This document shows positions 37,566-50,828 of a stretch of DNA of 64,000 bases, one piece after another. The DNA is from Oreocharis arfaki (Eukaryota > Chordata > Aves > Passeriformes > Paramythiidae), in contig VZRR01010417.1 in NCBI GenBank assembly GCA_013398015.1, forward strand, positions 148,051 to 212,050, written 5' to 3'. Position 1 is the stretch's first letter, and the number at the start of each line of letters is the position of its first letter. The notes below the pieces were generated by a model. The model made no database searches. It was given only the letters and a program-made list of their open reading frames with translations, and was not told the DNA's origin. The translations under genes were made by a program, and so were the position numbers.

Positions 37566-40109
37566 TTTTACCTAATGAGCAGTAAAGCATTATAAACACT
37601 GTGGCAAAATAATTCTGAATTCTCCACCAGCAGCATCGTGGCTAATGCATTGTCCACTGTTGCTTAGGTTGAATTGTGTCCCACAGTGCCATTTGATGTG
37701 ATGGATCTTTTTAAGAAATGTACCTTTGATTGCTCCTGAGCTTCCTACTCAGTGGCAGTAATCTTGCAAGTTCAGTTGAAAAAAAAAAAAAAAGAAAAAG
37801 GCATTGATTCTGTACTTTGCAAGTCAAAGATAAAATCATACAGGACATTCCAGAAAATGAAGATGGGGTGTAGGGGGTTTCACTGAAAAAAGCTACTGAG
37901 AACAAGTAATTTGTCTTGCTCTTTAACTGTTCTGCCCTCATGTTTTGTGGCCTTCTTGGTTCAAGTTTGGCAGACCCATTAGATATGAAATATTTTAACA
38001 GTCTAATGGAATACAGTGTTCTATCACAGCAGTCTAGTCCATTGCATTACAGCCAGGCAACTAATCCATGCCATGCTCTGTCTTTAAACAGCCATCAAAG
38101 ACAGCTGGGAGAGAAAAAAACATATCTGAAAATGCTTTTTTGCTTCTTTTCTCGAAACTATACCTGCTCACAGTTTTTAGTTTCAAAGTACAAAACAAAC
38201 AGATAATCTGCAGATAAATCAGATTTTTTCCCCCCACATGTGAGTTAAAACAATTCACATAAAGCAGCTATAAAAAATAATAAAATGCCACAGAAGTCAA
38301 AAGGAGACAAGGCCTTCTGTAACTGGGCAGTGGACACCCATCAAAGCAATACCCCAGGATATTGTAAAAAGACAGGTGTGGTGATAACTAAAATTGCAAA
38401 AGAAAAAAAATATGTCTTAAATTGGAAATATCAGCCTGTCTACACACACATGGCTGCTGATTATTCTTTACACTAAAAGGCAAGGCTTTCAAGTAGATAG
38501 ATTCAATGTACTGCAGGCTGGCTGTCAAAGCAGCACAAAAAATACATAGTACATCAATCAATGGGTTTTAGAAAAAAGATTTGTGACTATAAAATATGGA
38601 TTACAAAATATGCGTATTGGCATTTAAACTAAATTAAACTGAATCTCTTTTAGCAGTTTTATGAAATAGTTTTCCATCTATTTCCGTCTTTCCATTCCAA
38701 CTTGTCCCATAGCTGTGCCTGGAATCACATCAGAATGGTCACTTTACAGCTGCGTGCTCTTGTATTCAGCATTTATTGAAGTAAATGTATGTGACGACAG
38801 TTTATTGTGCTTAGAAAAAAGATGTGTACAGAGATTTAATGCACAGGCTATGGCACCAAATCTCAAATGGCATCTCTGACCATCTCAAACATAATATTTT
38901 TCTTTTTAGAAATATGAAAAAATCTGTTTCTTCTTCTTTAAATATGGAAAAATATTCAAAGGTGTTTTCTTGATCAAAGCCTGAATAATGTAAATTCCAA
39001 TAACAGTAAGCTCTCGACTGTCCATATAAAGAATGATAAAGGCATGCTTATGCACAGGAATGCTTTTTGCCTGTGTCTTTTATTTTCTCCCTTGGTGGCT
39101 CCATATTCTACATCTTCCCCTCTGCTACTCTTACCATTATCAGGCACAGTTATCAGCAAATTTGCTGGGTTATCTTCTATTATAGATGGACCAAGAGACA
39201 CTAAAACGTTTAAAGGGCAATCATGGTAGGAAAGCACAGGAAGAAAAAGGAAAAGTAGCACAGAACTGTAATCTTTTATGCTTTCACTAGCATTTCACTC
39301 TGCAAACACGAGATCAGCCAGTCCCAGATCATCACACATCCATACTACCTGCTTATCAACAGGATAAAAAATATGTGCTTTCTTACATGGAATGAGGATT
39401 GTATTATTTAATCTACTTAAATTCAATAAGTAAACTTGAGATATGCCTGAATGTGACATACTAGGGAAACAATGTCTTTCATTAAACGTTTTTCTAAAGT
39501 TATTTTTAATGGCAGTGCAAGAATGAACATTCATTATCTCTCCCACAACTACCTTCTAGTTTTGCATGTGTAAGCCATAACAGAGAAGGGATTACATAGA
39601 AATTAGCACTCTTCAAGGTGCTAGTTAACCAGCCATTCCTCTTCATGTACTGCACTGCCAGTGCTTTTGCCCCTATTCTATGCAGGTTTTTAAGGAGAGG
39701 AATCACAGTCATCTTCCTTGCTAATCTATCTGTGATAGGTGTTTGAGTATCTACACTGCAACACCTTTGCAACCAAATTTAGCAGTTCTAATTTGCTATA
39801 CTGATTTTTTTTTTTGTTATTTTACATCAAAGCTATTCTAGAAATCAGCATGCAAATTGTAGAAGAATAAATCTAGAGAGATTATTTTCCCCCTGCAAAA
39901 TAAAACATAATTTGACTGGAGAAATCACCAAAAGGAGGATTTTCTTAAAATAGCTTAATTTATTCATTTTTAGCGTCCTATAGCTAAGAAAGATAAAACG
40001 TTTTCCAGGTGAAGAGTCAGAGGCTTATGGTGTTTCACAGAATTTTTACAAATTATTTTTCAAAACAGTTTTTTCTGTTAGGTGAGGAGAACAGAACTCT
40101 TTGACAGTG

Positions 40110-40980
40110 TGTCAGGGACTGAAATGGTTCATCCCTTAAACATTGTTATGAAGGAGTTTTGCCCATTATAACAAAAACTGGATAAAGAAGCTACAACCAC
40201 AGAAACCCCTAGATAAGGTAAAGGGGACACTATTGTTCAATCATGTCAGGTCTAGGGAGAAACAAACAAGGCTGAGGGAAAGGAATGCATCCACAAGAAA
40301 GCTAAATGCAGCAGAGAATCATCTCTGGGTTTGGGGTTTGCACAGACTACCCCCCAACCAAGAGGGGGGGAAGAGGTTTCGGATGTGTGGCGTAACCTCT
40401 GGTCAGAGGCAGTGAACACACATCCTCCCTTACACAAACCAGCCCAGCTGTGGAACCCCTAACCCTGGGGAGACCACATCCACGGAACATTCACATGCGA
40501 GGCAGCTGAGGGGAAGTCATAATCCATCAAAGACCCCCACAGCGCTCCTCAAAGGCCTTGCCCCACAGGACCACATAGGATGCAAAATGATGCAACAGAT
40601 CCAGAGTCTGATGCGAGAGACTGCCCCGGCTCCAGGGAAGGTATCTGGGTATTCTCACCTGGCCTGGCCTGAGCATATGTTAATCCATTGGATTCTATGC
40701 TTTTCAGGGGGGACCTTCACCACCAAGAAGACCAGCTGGAGAGGATCAACAAAACATCATTGTGATCCACAGAGTGGTGATATTTTCTTTAATCTGTCTC
40801 TGTCACTCTCTTTCTGTCCCCCCACCTCTTCTATGTATTTCTTTCTCTCTCTCCCTCTCTCTCTTTCTCTCATATTTACTATCAAATAAAACCCATACTA
40901 TTGACTTTGGCATATGGTCTTGTTTGCACCTTAATTCGGGCAGAGGCATTTCTACTAACTTTAAAAATTGGACCATAACA
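40110..40980 (+). mobile_element. Solo LTR with perfect 5-bp target duplication
   Basis: Begins TGTCAGGGACTGAAATGG and ends GGACCATAACA (TG...CA). It is flanked on both sides by CAGTG (40105-40109 and 40981-40985). It contains AATAAA after a CT-rich tract near 40880, so it reads on the plus strand. Length 871 bp. No internal retroviral sequence is attached, so it is a solo LTR left by recombination. Confidence 0.88.
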
Positions 40981-41907
40981 CAGTGATGGTGCAATAATAA
41001 AAGAGGCAAACTCTTATTATTAGAACAGATTATCATCAGCACTTCACATTTGCAATAGAAAGTTTCATTAAAAGGAGGAAGAATTCCATTGCAATGTAAG
41101 AATGTAGATTTATCTAAAATATTGTCTAATAAAATGAAGGCAGTCTTTTGTTTTATTAATTCCTGAAATTGTTACAAAACATCCAAATCTTGAAATCATG
41201 TTGCAATTTTACTCAATTCTTCAAGGCTTTTCTATACAAAGAACTTGACTAGACCAGCTATCACACAAAACAAGATAGCTATTCTTGACTGGCATTTTGT
41301 GGGCAGATGTTAATTACAGACTATTTTTATTATTCTAAATAGGAGTGTCTATGGAAAGTTCTCCAAGAATAACTGTTAAACTGAGTATCTCCAATTCTTC
41401 CATTTTGGGGTCTATGTGTTGTTTAATGAAAACATTTCTACTACATTCAACTTCAACGGATTAAAAATACAGATAGCAGTCTCATGCTCTTCTAACAAAG
41501 TACTTTACAGTATTTCTAAGAATACCATTGTTGAGGGAAGTACATAGAGAAAAAGTGTATATATTAAATGAACTATATGCATTACAACCACTTTTCCAGT
41601 AATTCTGTACATGCTTTCAAAATACTGACATTTAATTGCTAGTGTTTCCTGCAGCTGTATAAAGCAAGCAGAGAAATCATGATCTAGTCATTGCTGAAAT
41701 AAAAGAAAGGAATTAAAAGAAAATATGAACCATACTAGAAAAATTCAGAGAAATGTGGGGGAAACAATCCTGTGCACTAGGAATTTGCTTCACTTGCAAG
41801 ACAAATGAAACAGTCAACAGAAAAAAGGAACTTTACTCTGACCTCATGCTTGTATAAAACCTTTTCATTTAAATGGATTTACTATAGTATAAGAGTTGTG
41901 TTAATGA

Positions 41908-42545
41908 ATCACAGAAAGGTTTAGGTTGGAAGGGACCTTAAAGTCCTTCTCATTCCACCCTCTGCCATGGGTAGGGACACCTTTCACTAGACCAGGTCAC
42001 TCAGAGCCCCATCCAACCTGGCCTTGAACATTTCCAGGGATGAGGCAGCCACAGCTGCTCTGGGCAACCTGTGCCATCATGCTCACTGTAAAGAATTTCT
42101 TCCATATGTGTAACCTAAATTTTCCTTTTTTCAGTTTGAACCCATTATTCCTTGTCCTGTTACTACCTTTTCTGATGAAGAGCCCCTCTCCTGCCTCCCT
42201 TCAGATACTGGAAAGCTGCTGTGAAGCCTCCATGCAACCTTCTCTTTTCCAGGCTGAACAACCCCAATTCTCTCAGCCCTGTTCTTCATAGGGAAGGTGC
42301 TCCAGCCCTCTGATCACCTTGGTGATCTCCTCTGGACTCGCTCCTACAGGTCCATGTCCTTCCTGTGCTGGGACCTCAGAGGTGGATGCAGCACGGCAGG
42401 TGGGGACTCACCAGAGTGGGGCAGAGGAACAGAATCCCTTCCCTCCCTCCCCTGTTGCCCACAAGGCTTTAGATGCAGCCCAGCACACAGGGGGTTTCCG
42501 GGCTTTCAGCACACACAGCCAGGGCATGTTAGTTTTTCATCAACC
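41908..42545 (-). mobile_element. CR1 LINE fragment, antisense
   Basis: The plus strand shows AATCACAGAAAGGTTTAGGT, GTAGGGACACCTTTCACTAG and CCATCCAACCTGGCCTTGAA, then the complement of the ORF2 end. 5'-truncated and diverged. Confidence 0.93.
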
Positions 42546-43901
42546 ATCAGTATTTATAACATCCTTTCGCCTATTCTTAAATTTAATTCCATACTGCCAG
42601 TTCTTAACATTCCCCATGTTTATACCTTTTCCACCAGGCTCTTGCCATATAATTAAATGTTATATCAAGACAACATTTCTATCATTGTCTGACTTTAAAT
42701 AGTAAAGCAGTTCTACTGAAATCAATGAACCTCTGTACCTGCCTAAAGCTATGATGTGCTGGGATACACAAAAAACTTTTCTGTTTTCAATGGGACAGTT
42801 TTGATTTTATTAAATGCATGTCACCATACCACTAATATATACTAGACATATATACATATAGATATATATGAATGCAGATTTTAAAAAATAAATATTACTT
42901 GTGTTCTGTATACATTTTTCCACATGAAAAATTAACTAAGAAGACTTTGCCATGAAGAGCATCATGGCATCCTACTTCCTACTAAATAGCTGTTAGAGAT
43001 TTTATTTATAAATTATCTTTCTTCATTTTGTTGTCCTCTAACAAAATATAGCCGACATTGCTGTTCTGATTACAAAAAAATTTACTTGTGATACTTTTCT
43101 TGTTATAGAACTGCTTTACAGCAGTGGTAATGCATTTTTAAGATGTCATTGGAAACTACTCAGATGCACTATTAACTGTCACAATGAGTAATTTTCCTTG
43201 ATTCATAAATTTAAAGGGCCATTACACCACCTGTATATTTAACCAAAACCTCTCCCAATCTGGTATAAAATAATAATCTAAAAGGTTTTGAAGGTCACCG
43301 TGTGACCAATCTCCTGCTGTAGGTGGGATTCTGTCCAGTCCAGCTGTACAGACAGGCAAAAGGAGTCACTGTGACTTCTTTCGCCTGAAAGCAGCGCCTC
43401 GCCCTCACATCCCTTTTGTGTTAGCCGGAATATCCAAATTTTTTTTTCCCGTGATTTCATTCCGTTATACTTCCACCGTGGGTGGGTTTGCCTGAGGGAA
43501 ACGCACCAACAGGGACAATGCTTTTCTTTGAGAAGTTTAAGCTTTTCCTAACGAAAAGTTAATTCTGTTGCAACAAATGTCCTTGAGCTTATGAAGATGT
43601 CCCGGCTTAAAAATAAACAAATAAATTAACAAAACGGAGAGAAGAGCTGCTGGGTACAACACAACACAGACCCCGGGATGCGCGCAGGCATTGCGGGGGC
43701 GGTAGAGGAGAGAGGGATGCTCCCGGAACCGCTGCCCGCCGCGGGTCCCCGCTCTAGGGCGGGCGGGCGGGCAGCCAGGGCACATCCCCACGTCCAGCCC
43801 TGGCTCTTGCATTCGGAGCGGGGAGACGCCTCCTCGAACACGTTAAAAGTTTGGGGCGGCTCCGGGCTCGGAGGAGGCAGGGCGCGGGTGACACGGCTGC
43901 T

Positions 43902-43929
43902 GCGTCCCGGCTACCGCGTCCCGGCTACC
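43902..43929 (+). repeat. Perfect 14-bp tandem repeat near the JAM2 start
   Basis: GCGTCCCGGCTACC twice in a row, about 75 bp before the ATG. Recent enough to be identical. Confidence 0.92.
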
Positions 43930-43980
43930 GCAACAGCTCCGCGGGCGCTGAGCCCCAGGCCCACCGGGCACCGCCCCACG

Positions 43981-43996
43981 CCGCCGCCGCCGCCGC
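43981..43996 (+). repeat. CCG trinucleotide run in JAM2 5' UTR
   Basis: Five uninterrupted CCG units plus one base, ending six bases before the presumed JAM2 start codon. Confidence 0.9.
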
Positions 43997-44002
43997 GGGA
44001 AG

Positions 44003-44057
44003 ATGGCGAGCCGCAGTCTCCGCCTGCTACTCTTCGCTTACGTGGGGGTCCTGAGCT
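44003..44057 (+). CDS. JAM2: JAM2 exon 1 (signal peptide), partial gene
   Basis: JAM2 (JAM-B) is a two-Ig-domain adhesion receptor at endothelial and other cell junctions that binds JAM-C. Seen here: an ATG in good context (A at -3, G at +4) in a CpG island, 18 codons reading MASRSLRLLLFAYVGVLS, then one base and the donor AGCT|GTAAGT. The peptide is a short Arg-containing n-region and a hydrophobic core, which makes a classic signal peptide. Phase 1 is usual for the signal exon of Ig-superfamily genes. It resembles the human JAM2 leader loosely (MA-RS-R-LLL pattern). The call rests mainly on position: next to MRPL39 and divergent, as in human 21q21. The Ig-domain exons were not found up to 64000, which agrees with a long intron 1. 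A different secreted or membrane protein remains possible. Confidence 0.68.
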
Positions 44058-45784
44058 GTAAGTGGCCGTGCCCCTGCCCCGCGGGGCTATCGCGAACCGC
44101 CGCCTCGGGAGGCACCCCGGGCTCCGCGCCACGCTATGGCGCTGGGCTGTGGGGGGGCGGTCCCCGCGAAGTCTCTGTGTGTATGTTGAGGGGGAAGGCT
44201 CCTGGAGGCGTCGCTTTCCTTCCCTCATCCCGTAGAGAGAGAGGAGCCAAGTCGCGTCTCCAAGAGCGAAACGTGGACGAGTGCGTCCCCCGCCACAGCC
44301 GGGGCGGTGTGCGCTGATTATTTCCATGTGGCTTTTCTTTTCGCGCAGATGTAACCTGTTTAAGTCCGTCCTGGTTGAGTGCAAGTCAGGGGCCGTCTGC
44401 CGCCGTGCAAACTTTAGGATGCGGGCTGCGTAGTTCGCTTTTCTGATGGCCTTTACAAGGTGAATGACCAAGGGGCGGGAGCGCGTTTTCTGTTGCCAGC
44501 ACTGGATGTTGCATTTCCAGAACAGACTTGAGTTTCCAGTATTTTTAGGGTCCTAACTCCTTAAAAACAAATGGGTAAGGTTAGAATAAGTTGGACAAAG
44601 ATTCACCAGCCAGAAAGCACGCATAAATAATAGGAAAAAACAGGTCGTGGGGCCACATATCTGCACAGAACCAGTGAATTAACAGTGTTAGTAGTGCCAG
44701 TCGTGATAGGGCTGTCACTTATAGATCATGTCTTACAGTGCTCCTATTGTATGCTTCTTGTGTCTTACTGGTGTTTTGGGGAAAGGGCTGTACATGGAAA
44801 TAGTGTTTTGAAAAGACTTATGTAGCAGAGTCTTGCAATGAAATGCCCACCTGGGACAAACCCAGGATGAGTTCTCAATCCATTGTAGATGCGGAACATC
44901 CATGGTACTGATGCTGGGTATATTTTGAGGTTTACCTTTCATTCCTCCTAACAGAACATTACCTAACAGAAAGCTCTGTGTGTGTGAACTCCTTTTTTTT
45001 GCAGAGTCCTGCAGTGGAGAGACTTGAAGTGATGCATGTTTGATAGGTCTTTGGCTTGGAATTTTTTCTTTTCCTCTCTTTTTGCTCGTACAAGACCTTA
45101 CGGAAATGTTGGGCTGTTAGATGAACAGCTAGTGCAGATATCCTCTTTCACATAATAAATAATAATAATAAATACGGTTTTCTTCTTTCTTTTTTTTTAA
45201 ACTTTATTTCTTCCTAATTGCATGATGTATCTGAGCAGGTGAAGGTGCTGTGGGTTTGGTTTTTTTTTTGTGACAGTTTTCAGTGTGTTCAGGCTGCTCA
45301 GCCTTTTGCTTAATTGTCTGTTGCGAGTGCTGACTTTGACTGCTAAGGAAATGACAGAGAGTGCAATACAGTGCATCAAAGTCTGGTGCCTGCATTGTTA
45401 TCAGACTTGGAGGTTTCTTCTTGGTGTTTATTTTTTTCCCCTTCCTGTCCCAATTCCAAAGAAACACCAAGTGGAAAGCAAGTTTACAAGCAAGGTGCTG
45501 ATAAGAAGTCTTTTCATTAAGAAAGTGGCTGTAGGTGAGTAGGTGTGCAAATGCTTATTGTTTGTGGGAGCTAGAGGAAAACCAGACAGAAATCCAGGAA
45601 ACCAGGAGTCTGCTGCTGCTCCTGTGGCTAGAGTGTGTTCACATGAACAGTAAGGCTGAGTAATTCTGGTGTCCAAGTCAGGCATATGGGCTGAGCAGTC
45701 TCTTATGTGGGACCCACATGCTCTGGAGATGGTGGGGAATGGGCAGAAATTAGTGAGGAAAAGAAAGTAGTGGTTGATACCTCA

Positions 45785-46088
45785 CAAGCATTGTAGTGGT
45801 TGGCCTCTTCTCCCAGGCAACCAGCAACATGGCAAGAGGACATAGCCTTGGGCTGAGTCAGGGCAGGTTCAGGCTGGACATCAGGAAGAACATGGAACTT
45901 GGTTGTAAAGCACCGGAACAGGCTCTCAGGGAAGAGGTAGGGTCACCACCCCTTAAAGTGTTCAAGAAACAACTGGATGTGGCCCTCAGTGCCCTGGTCT
46001 AGTTGTGAAGGTGGTGATTGGTCAAAGGATTGGACTCAATGATCTTGGAGATCTTCTCCAACCTAAATGATTCTGCAGTTCTGTGGTT
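45785..46088 (+). mobile_element. CR1 LINE 3' fragment in JAM2 intron
   Basis: Sense copy: GGCTGGACATCAGGAAGAAC, GTTCAAGAAACAACTGGATG, GACTCAATGATCTTGGAGAT and the terminus GATTCTGCAGTTCTGTGG. Confidence 0.9.
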
Positions 46089-49000
46089 ATATTGTGGAGC
46101 AGGTGTAGGGAACTTTCTTGGTAGTTGAGCTGCAAAAATTAAAAGCTCTATAAGTTGATCACAGGGCATCAGCATAGCCAAGGTAGATGAGGTTTGGATT
46201 CCTTTTCATTGAGAACATGCTAAGAAATATTCATGAGCCACAGAAATAGTAGTTTCTGTGAGCTAATATTCCCTTCCACCTTTAAGTTAAAGTAAGGGTG
46301 TTGGGAGTCTTTAATCACGTTCTTTCTCAGCATGAATTAAGTTCTGGATGTCAGTTCTGGAACTGACATCTAAAAGTTGTAAAAGGTGCCACAGCATAAG
46401 ACTTCTGAGTTCTGTTGACAAGACAGAGTATGTACAGAAATTATTGTTATTAACCATGATGGCTTCTTGGGAGGAGATAGTATGCACTGACCAACTGGCC
46501 TTTCTTGGAAGCATCTAGGTGTGATTTTTCTTAACATTTGTGCACGTTGAAATTAGACTTCGGCTGGTGATGCTGGAAGCAAATGCACTACAATGTATCT
46601 GTGTGAGGACAATGCAGAGGCAATAAATAGTAGTCTTACATAAATATTTGGAGCTCACTGGGGTAGCTTGAGCAATAAATAAGCTGATGTTTTGTTTATT
46701 TGTTTATTTTGACTTAAAAAAACCCCACTCCTTATTCCTCAAGAATCTTTCACTCAGATACAGAGATTCTAGACCAAAGAAGCCTTTTGTTTCTTCCTCC
46801 CCACAACCCTGACAAGAAATCATAAAGCATGACTGCATGGCTGTAGGATTTGACGGTGGAAGTGTTTAAACTATGCTTTCTTGACTATATGTGATACACA
46901 ACTGATATACTCAAATTTGAGACTATTGTCAACCCTCAGTCTTTTGTTGAACCCTCTTTGTTTGCTGGCTTAGCTTGGTAGGAACTGATTTCTAAATTAG
47001 ACCATATTCAGGTGACATGGGATTTCTTAAATTTGTAAGACGGCATCCTTCTCTAGTAATATCTGTTCAACATAATGCTGTAAAGCAGATTGCCTGGTTT
47101 CGGAGGGGGAGTGGGGGAAGAGGCATCAATTGAATGTTCATTCTCTTGCTGGTAGGTGAGAAGCAGTGTTTCTTTGCTAAAGGCTGCTCAAGGTTTAGAA
47201 ACATGCACAGACTCTTAGACAATCCAACATAATTTGTAAGAGGAGAATAAGCTGCTAATATATAAACAAACAAATGAAAGCTAAGTACAAAAAAAGCAAT
47301 GTTTGTTTCTAGTCTTCAGCCTAACGTTTTTCATTTATGACTGTGGTGACACTGCACAAGATACCCAGATGCTTCTAAAACTGATACAAATTGACATGGT
47401 GGGAAGACTGTTTCTGCCTTTAAAAGGGATACAAGCTTCTCTCTAGCTTATTTTATAACCTTTACAATTTTACCCTCTTGCTTAGATTCTCAGGGCTCAG
47501 AAGAAACTGGCTGTGTGTTACTGGCACATCTCTCAGAAATCACAGCTTTTGCTGCATTTCAGCAAGTCATGCTGTTTTCCTTAAACCTGGGCATGCTGCT
47601 TGGAAGGGGCTCTGTATTCCTGAGAGGGCTCAGCCAGAAGTGTTTCTGTTCTGTCTCCCTCCTGTCTCTCTCCAGCAGAGAGGAGGCAGAGAGAGCTCTT
47701 CCTTCGCTGGCCTCATAGTATCATTCTTCTAGGTTGCTGGCCCCACAGCCTACTATTGGATGTGCAGAAGAGAAAATGAGGGTGGCTGTCTTCCCTCACT
47801 GCATATAGGAGACAAGAAACATGCCTGGAAATGCCACATCAAGACAGTCACAATTTCTTGTTTCTTTTTAAGGTGGATGTCTGCAAGAGGAGGACTTGCT
47901 TTTGTTACTGCTTGGCCTCTGAGGTCCTGTTTTCTCAGCTTTAAAGTTGCAACAATTCTTTGTTCATGTTGTAGGATATGTATTTCTGGTAATTGTGAAT
48001 ATCATAGGGCATCTGGCATTAACAATGAGAGTTAAAACTACCATTGTGATTAGCAGATCTAATTGAGCCTGGATGAGGTCTTCCCATTGGCTATTTAACT
48101 GAATTACACAAAGATATTTTTGTGATTATTTCCTGCTGTAGCCTGTTTTAGTAGCTGCCAGGTTCTGCTTCAGAAACTGGCTGGTGCCAGTGCAAATGAT
48201 CTGATGAGAATACAGAAGAAGCTGAATTCTGAAATCACCTTTTCTTTTCAGTTGATTGATTTAACAAAACACCTGGTTTCATTTTTCATGACCTAGAGCT
48301 ACCAAACTTATCTGTGTTCACTGACTAACTCCAGTTATTATATTTGGGGTATGTGCAGACCTGTTTTTAAAGAAGCGAACTAAAAATATTACAGCAGGTA
48401 TTTACCCTTCCTCCAGGGGTGCCCCAGGTGCTTTTGTTTCTTCTCGAGTACTGGTGGTCACTAGGGAGAAGTCCTCTTGTGAAGTATGGGAGAATCTTCT
48501 TGTGCATCTAATATTAAGAAAATTCAGTTTCCTCATAAATTCACGTGACTAACAGTAGTATTTCTTCACTGAAGATAGACAGTGATATGCATGTGAACCT
48601 TCTGCAGTAGCAGTAAGCAAGCTTCCTTTGTTCAAGGTGGAGTAGATTTGGGTTGGTGGTGCTTTTAGAGAACCAGGAACAACTAGTAATTTAGTTCTGC
48701 AATTGGGATGTAAAAGTTTACATCTGGTATGATCTACTTAGAATCCATCAACACTCAAAATGTAATCTTTGTTTCTAGAGCACTTCTGAAGACACTGGCT
48801 CCCTGCACATGGTGATCCCTTTTAAGAACACTTTTTTTAAAGTAAGGCTTAGTGTCATACTCTTCCTGAGAAAAGCTAGATATGACTCCAGTGCAAATGC
48901 TTATGTAAAGGAAGGTTACTCAGAAATGTCCACACTGCGATATAAATATCTTGTATATTAAAGCAATTGAAGCACAAGGTGGACATTTGTATTTGCCCTT

Positions 49001-50246
49001 GCAGACTTTTTGCCAGGGCCATATGGAATGGCTAAATTCCCTTGAAGTTCACTTGAAGTTATATAACGATATCAAGCAAAACAAAATTTGCATAAAATAG
49101 TGTCCTTGTGGATATGTACAATGAGCTGTCTTATTGCTGTTTTTTATTGGTTTGCTGGGGGTTTTTTTTCCCACCATGATATCTTTGTGGCAGTATTGCA
49201 TATATGTAGGAAAAGAGATAGTTTACAAGTCCTTACTGTCTAGTTCAGTTCTAGTTCAGTACCATGGGGTAAGCAATTTAATGGAAACTGAGGGAAATGT
49301 TATGTGGAAGCTGTTTATTTTGTTTCAAGTAATTCATTCTATTTTGGTCAGGTCACCCCCTCTCCCGCCACTCCCAGGTCAATTTTGTTAAGATAACTTT
49401 GTTAAAGTTTTGCTTTCTGACTTCTCTTCCCCCATCCCCAGTACTTTTTTAAAAAAACCATCAGTTTTAGCAAAACATTTCCGCAGAGAAGCCTGTCACG
49501 TATTCCTCAAAGCACGGTGATTGTGCTGTAATTCCACTTCAGGAAGCTTAAAGCAAATATTATGGTGTCTTGTAATCAAAACAAATTTTTTGTTTCCTTC
49601 ATCTTAATGCTGGGTTTTTTTAGCAAATGGAATATGTATTTCAAAGAATGAGACAGCAAATGAGGCTGGAGAAGCATTTGGATGATTGCCAGTGCTTGCG
49701 CTCACCTGTATTTCCAAAGTCACTTTTTTCCCTGGAGGACTCCAATGAGTTATGTCACCTCTGTGCTCACAATATATCATCAAGCACTCAAGTGCTTACA
49801 TAAAATTTCTTAAACCCAGCAGAAAGTAAGCTTGGCAGCTGAACATCTGGTCCTGTTCACTTGTTGGCATCTAACATAGTCGGAGGTGACGGAGCTTTTG
49901 GAGAAAGAAGAAGGGGGAAATAGCAATTTCTGAATAAGAGCAAGTCATATAACAGTCATAGTTGTTGAACCACTAGTAAGTCTGTAAACCTTTCTGGTTA
50001 ATAGAAATTAAAGCAGGCATCTATTTTCTCCCAAAGATTATTTGCAGGGAAAAACATGAAAAAAAATCTGGTAATAAGCCTTTTTGAATGATTGCTTTTT
50101 AAGAGTTCAAAACTTAGCAGTTTTCAGTAAGAGACGGGGAGATCAAACTTGAGATCAAATAGCTAAAATTTGATTCTGATTGTTTAAAGAGGTATAAAAT
50201 GGTCAGATTTGAGCCAGAAAGAACAGACCCTACAAGTATGAAGTAG

Positions 50247-50281
50247 ATGAAATACATCTACATTCAATAGATGTATTTCAT
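50247..50281. repeat. Perfect 14-bp inverted repeat (hairpin)
   Basis: Arms ATGAAATACATCTA (50247-50260) and TAGATGTATTTCAT (50268-50281) around a 7-nt loop. AT-rich, in the JAM2 intron. Confidence 0.9.
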
Positions 50282-50828
50282 AGCTCTTAGGTGGATTAAC
50301 ATCTTAAGGATCGAACATGCTTTTGACCCCATCTAAACCACTGGATCAGATTCAAAGGGAAACAAAACGCATTGTCTGGATGGAAAAATGATATATTACA
50401 GGGCTGTTTTGATACCAGATAATTTTAACAAAACAGGCTATATTTATTGTTCACAAATTTCTAACATATTACTTGGAGGTAATAATGAAAAATTCCTGAG
50501 AAATTATATTTGCTTAAATAAATATAATATAGAAACCAAAATGATTGTATCTCAGCCTGCAGAAAGTGCCCAGTATGAATTAGGAGACAGTCTTGGGGGT
50601 GTTATGCTAAGGACTTGTGTATGTTTGTTAGAGCTGGACAAGTGTTTGTGCTTGACATACTTGTAAAAATATGAGGAAAATATATGCAGAGAAACAGCAT
50701 TTGAATGCCTATTATGTGAGTCAGACAGCAGTTTGCCACTAGAATATATAGACAGTACTTATCTCTGGAAGCCCTGGCTCATAACGGAAGCCTTCTAGTA
50801 GCTGTACTGGCAAAAATGAGTAAAAAAA

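Larger units (their letters stand above)
32751..43660. other. Intergenic region between MRPL39 and JAM2
   Basis: The sequence between the two divergent promoters. Repeats fill much of 32760-34605, 35750-35870, 36550-37565, 40110-40980 and 41908-42545. In the remaining stretches (34606-35749, 35871-36549, 37566-40109, 40981-41907, 42546-43659) I see AT-rich DNA without recognisable genes or repeats, apart from a 16-nt perfect palindrome at 35570-35585. Confidence 0.7.
43660..44310 (+). promoter_or_regulatory. JAM2: CpG island and 5' UTR of the JAM2 exon
   Basis: GC-rich, CpG-dense block around the signal-peptide exon, sharply different from the AT-rich flanks. It has repeated GGGCGGGC boxes (about 43757-43773, Sp-factor-like) and no TATA box. 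A perfect 14-bp tandem repeat lies at 43902-43929 and a CCG trinucleotide run at 43981-43996. The run ends six bases before the ATG, so it would be in the 5' UTR. Confidence 0.75.

Noticed and set aside
43911..44471. 186-codon minus-strand open frame
   Set aside because: Antisense to the JAM2 CpG island. GC-rich DNA lacks stop codons by composition. Low-complexity protein with no domain.
45785..46088. Host exon suggested by the 68-codon frame (45796-46002)
   Set aside because: The sequence is a CR1 3' end. The frame is LINE-derived.
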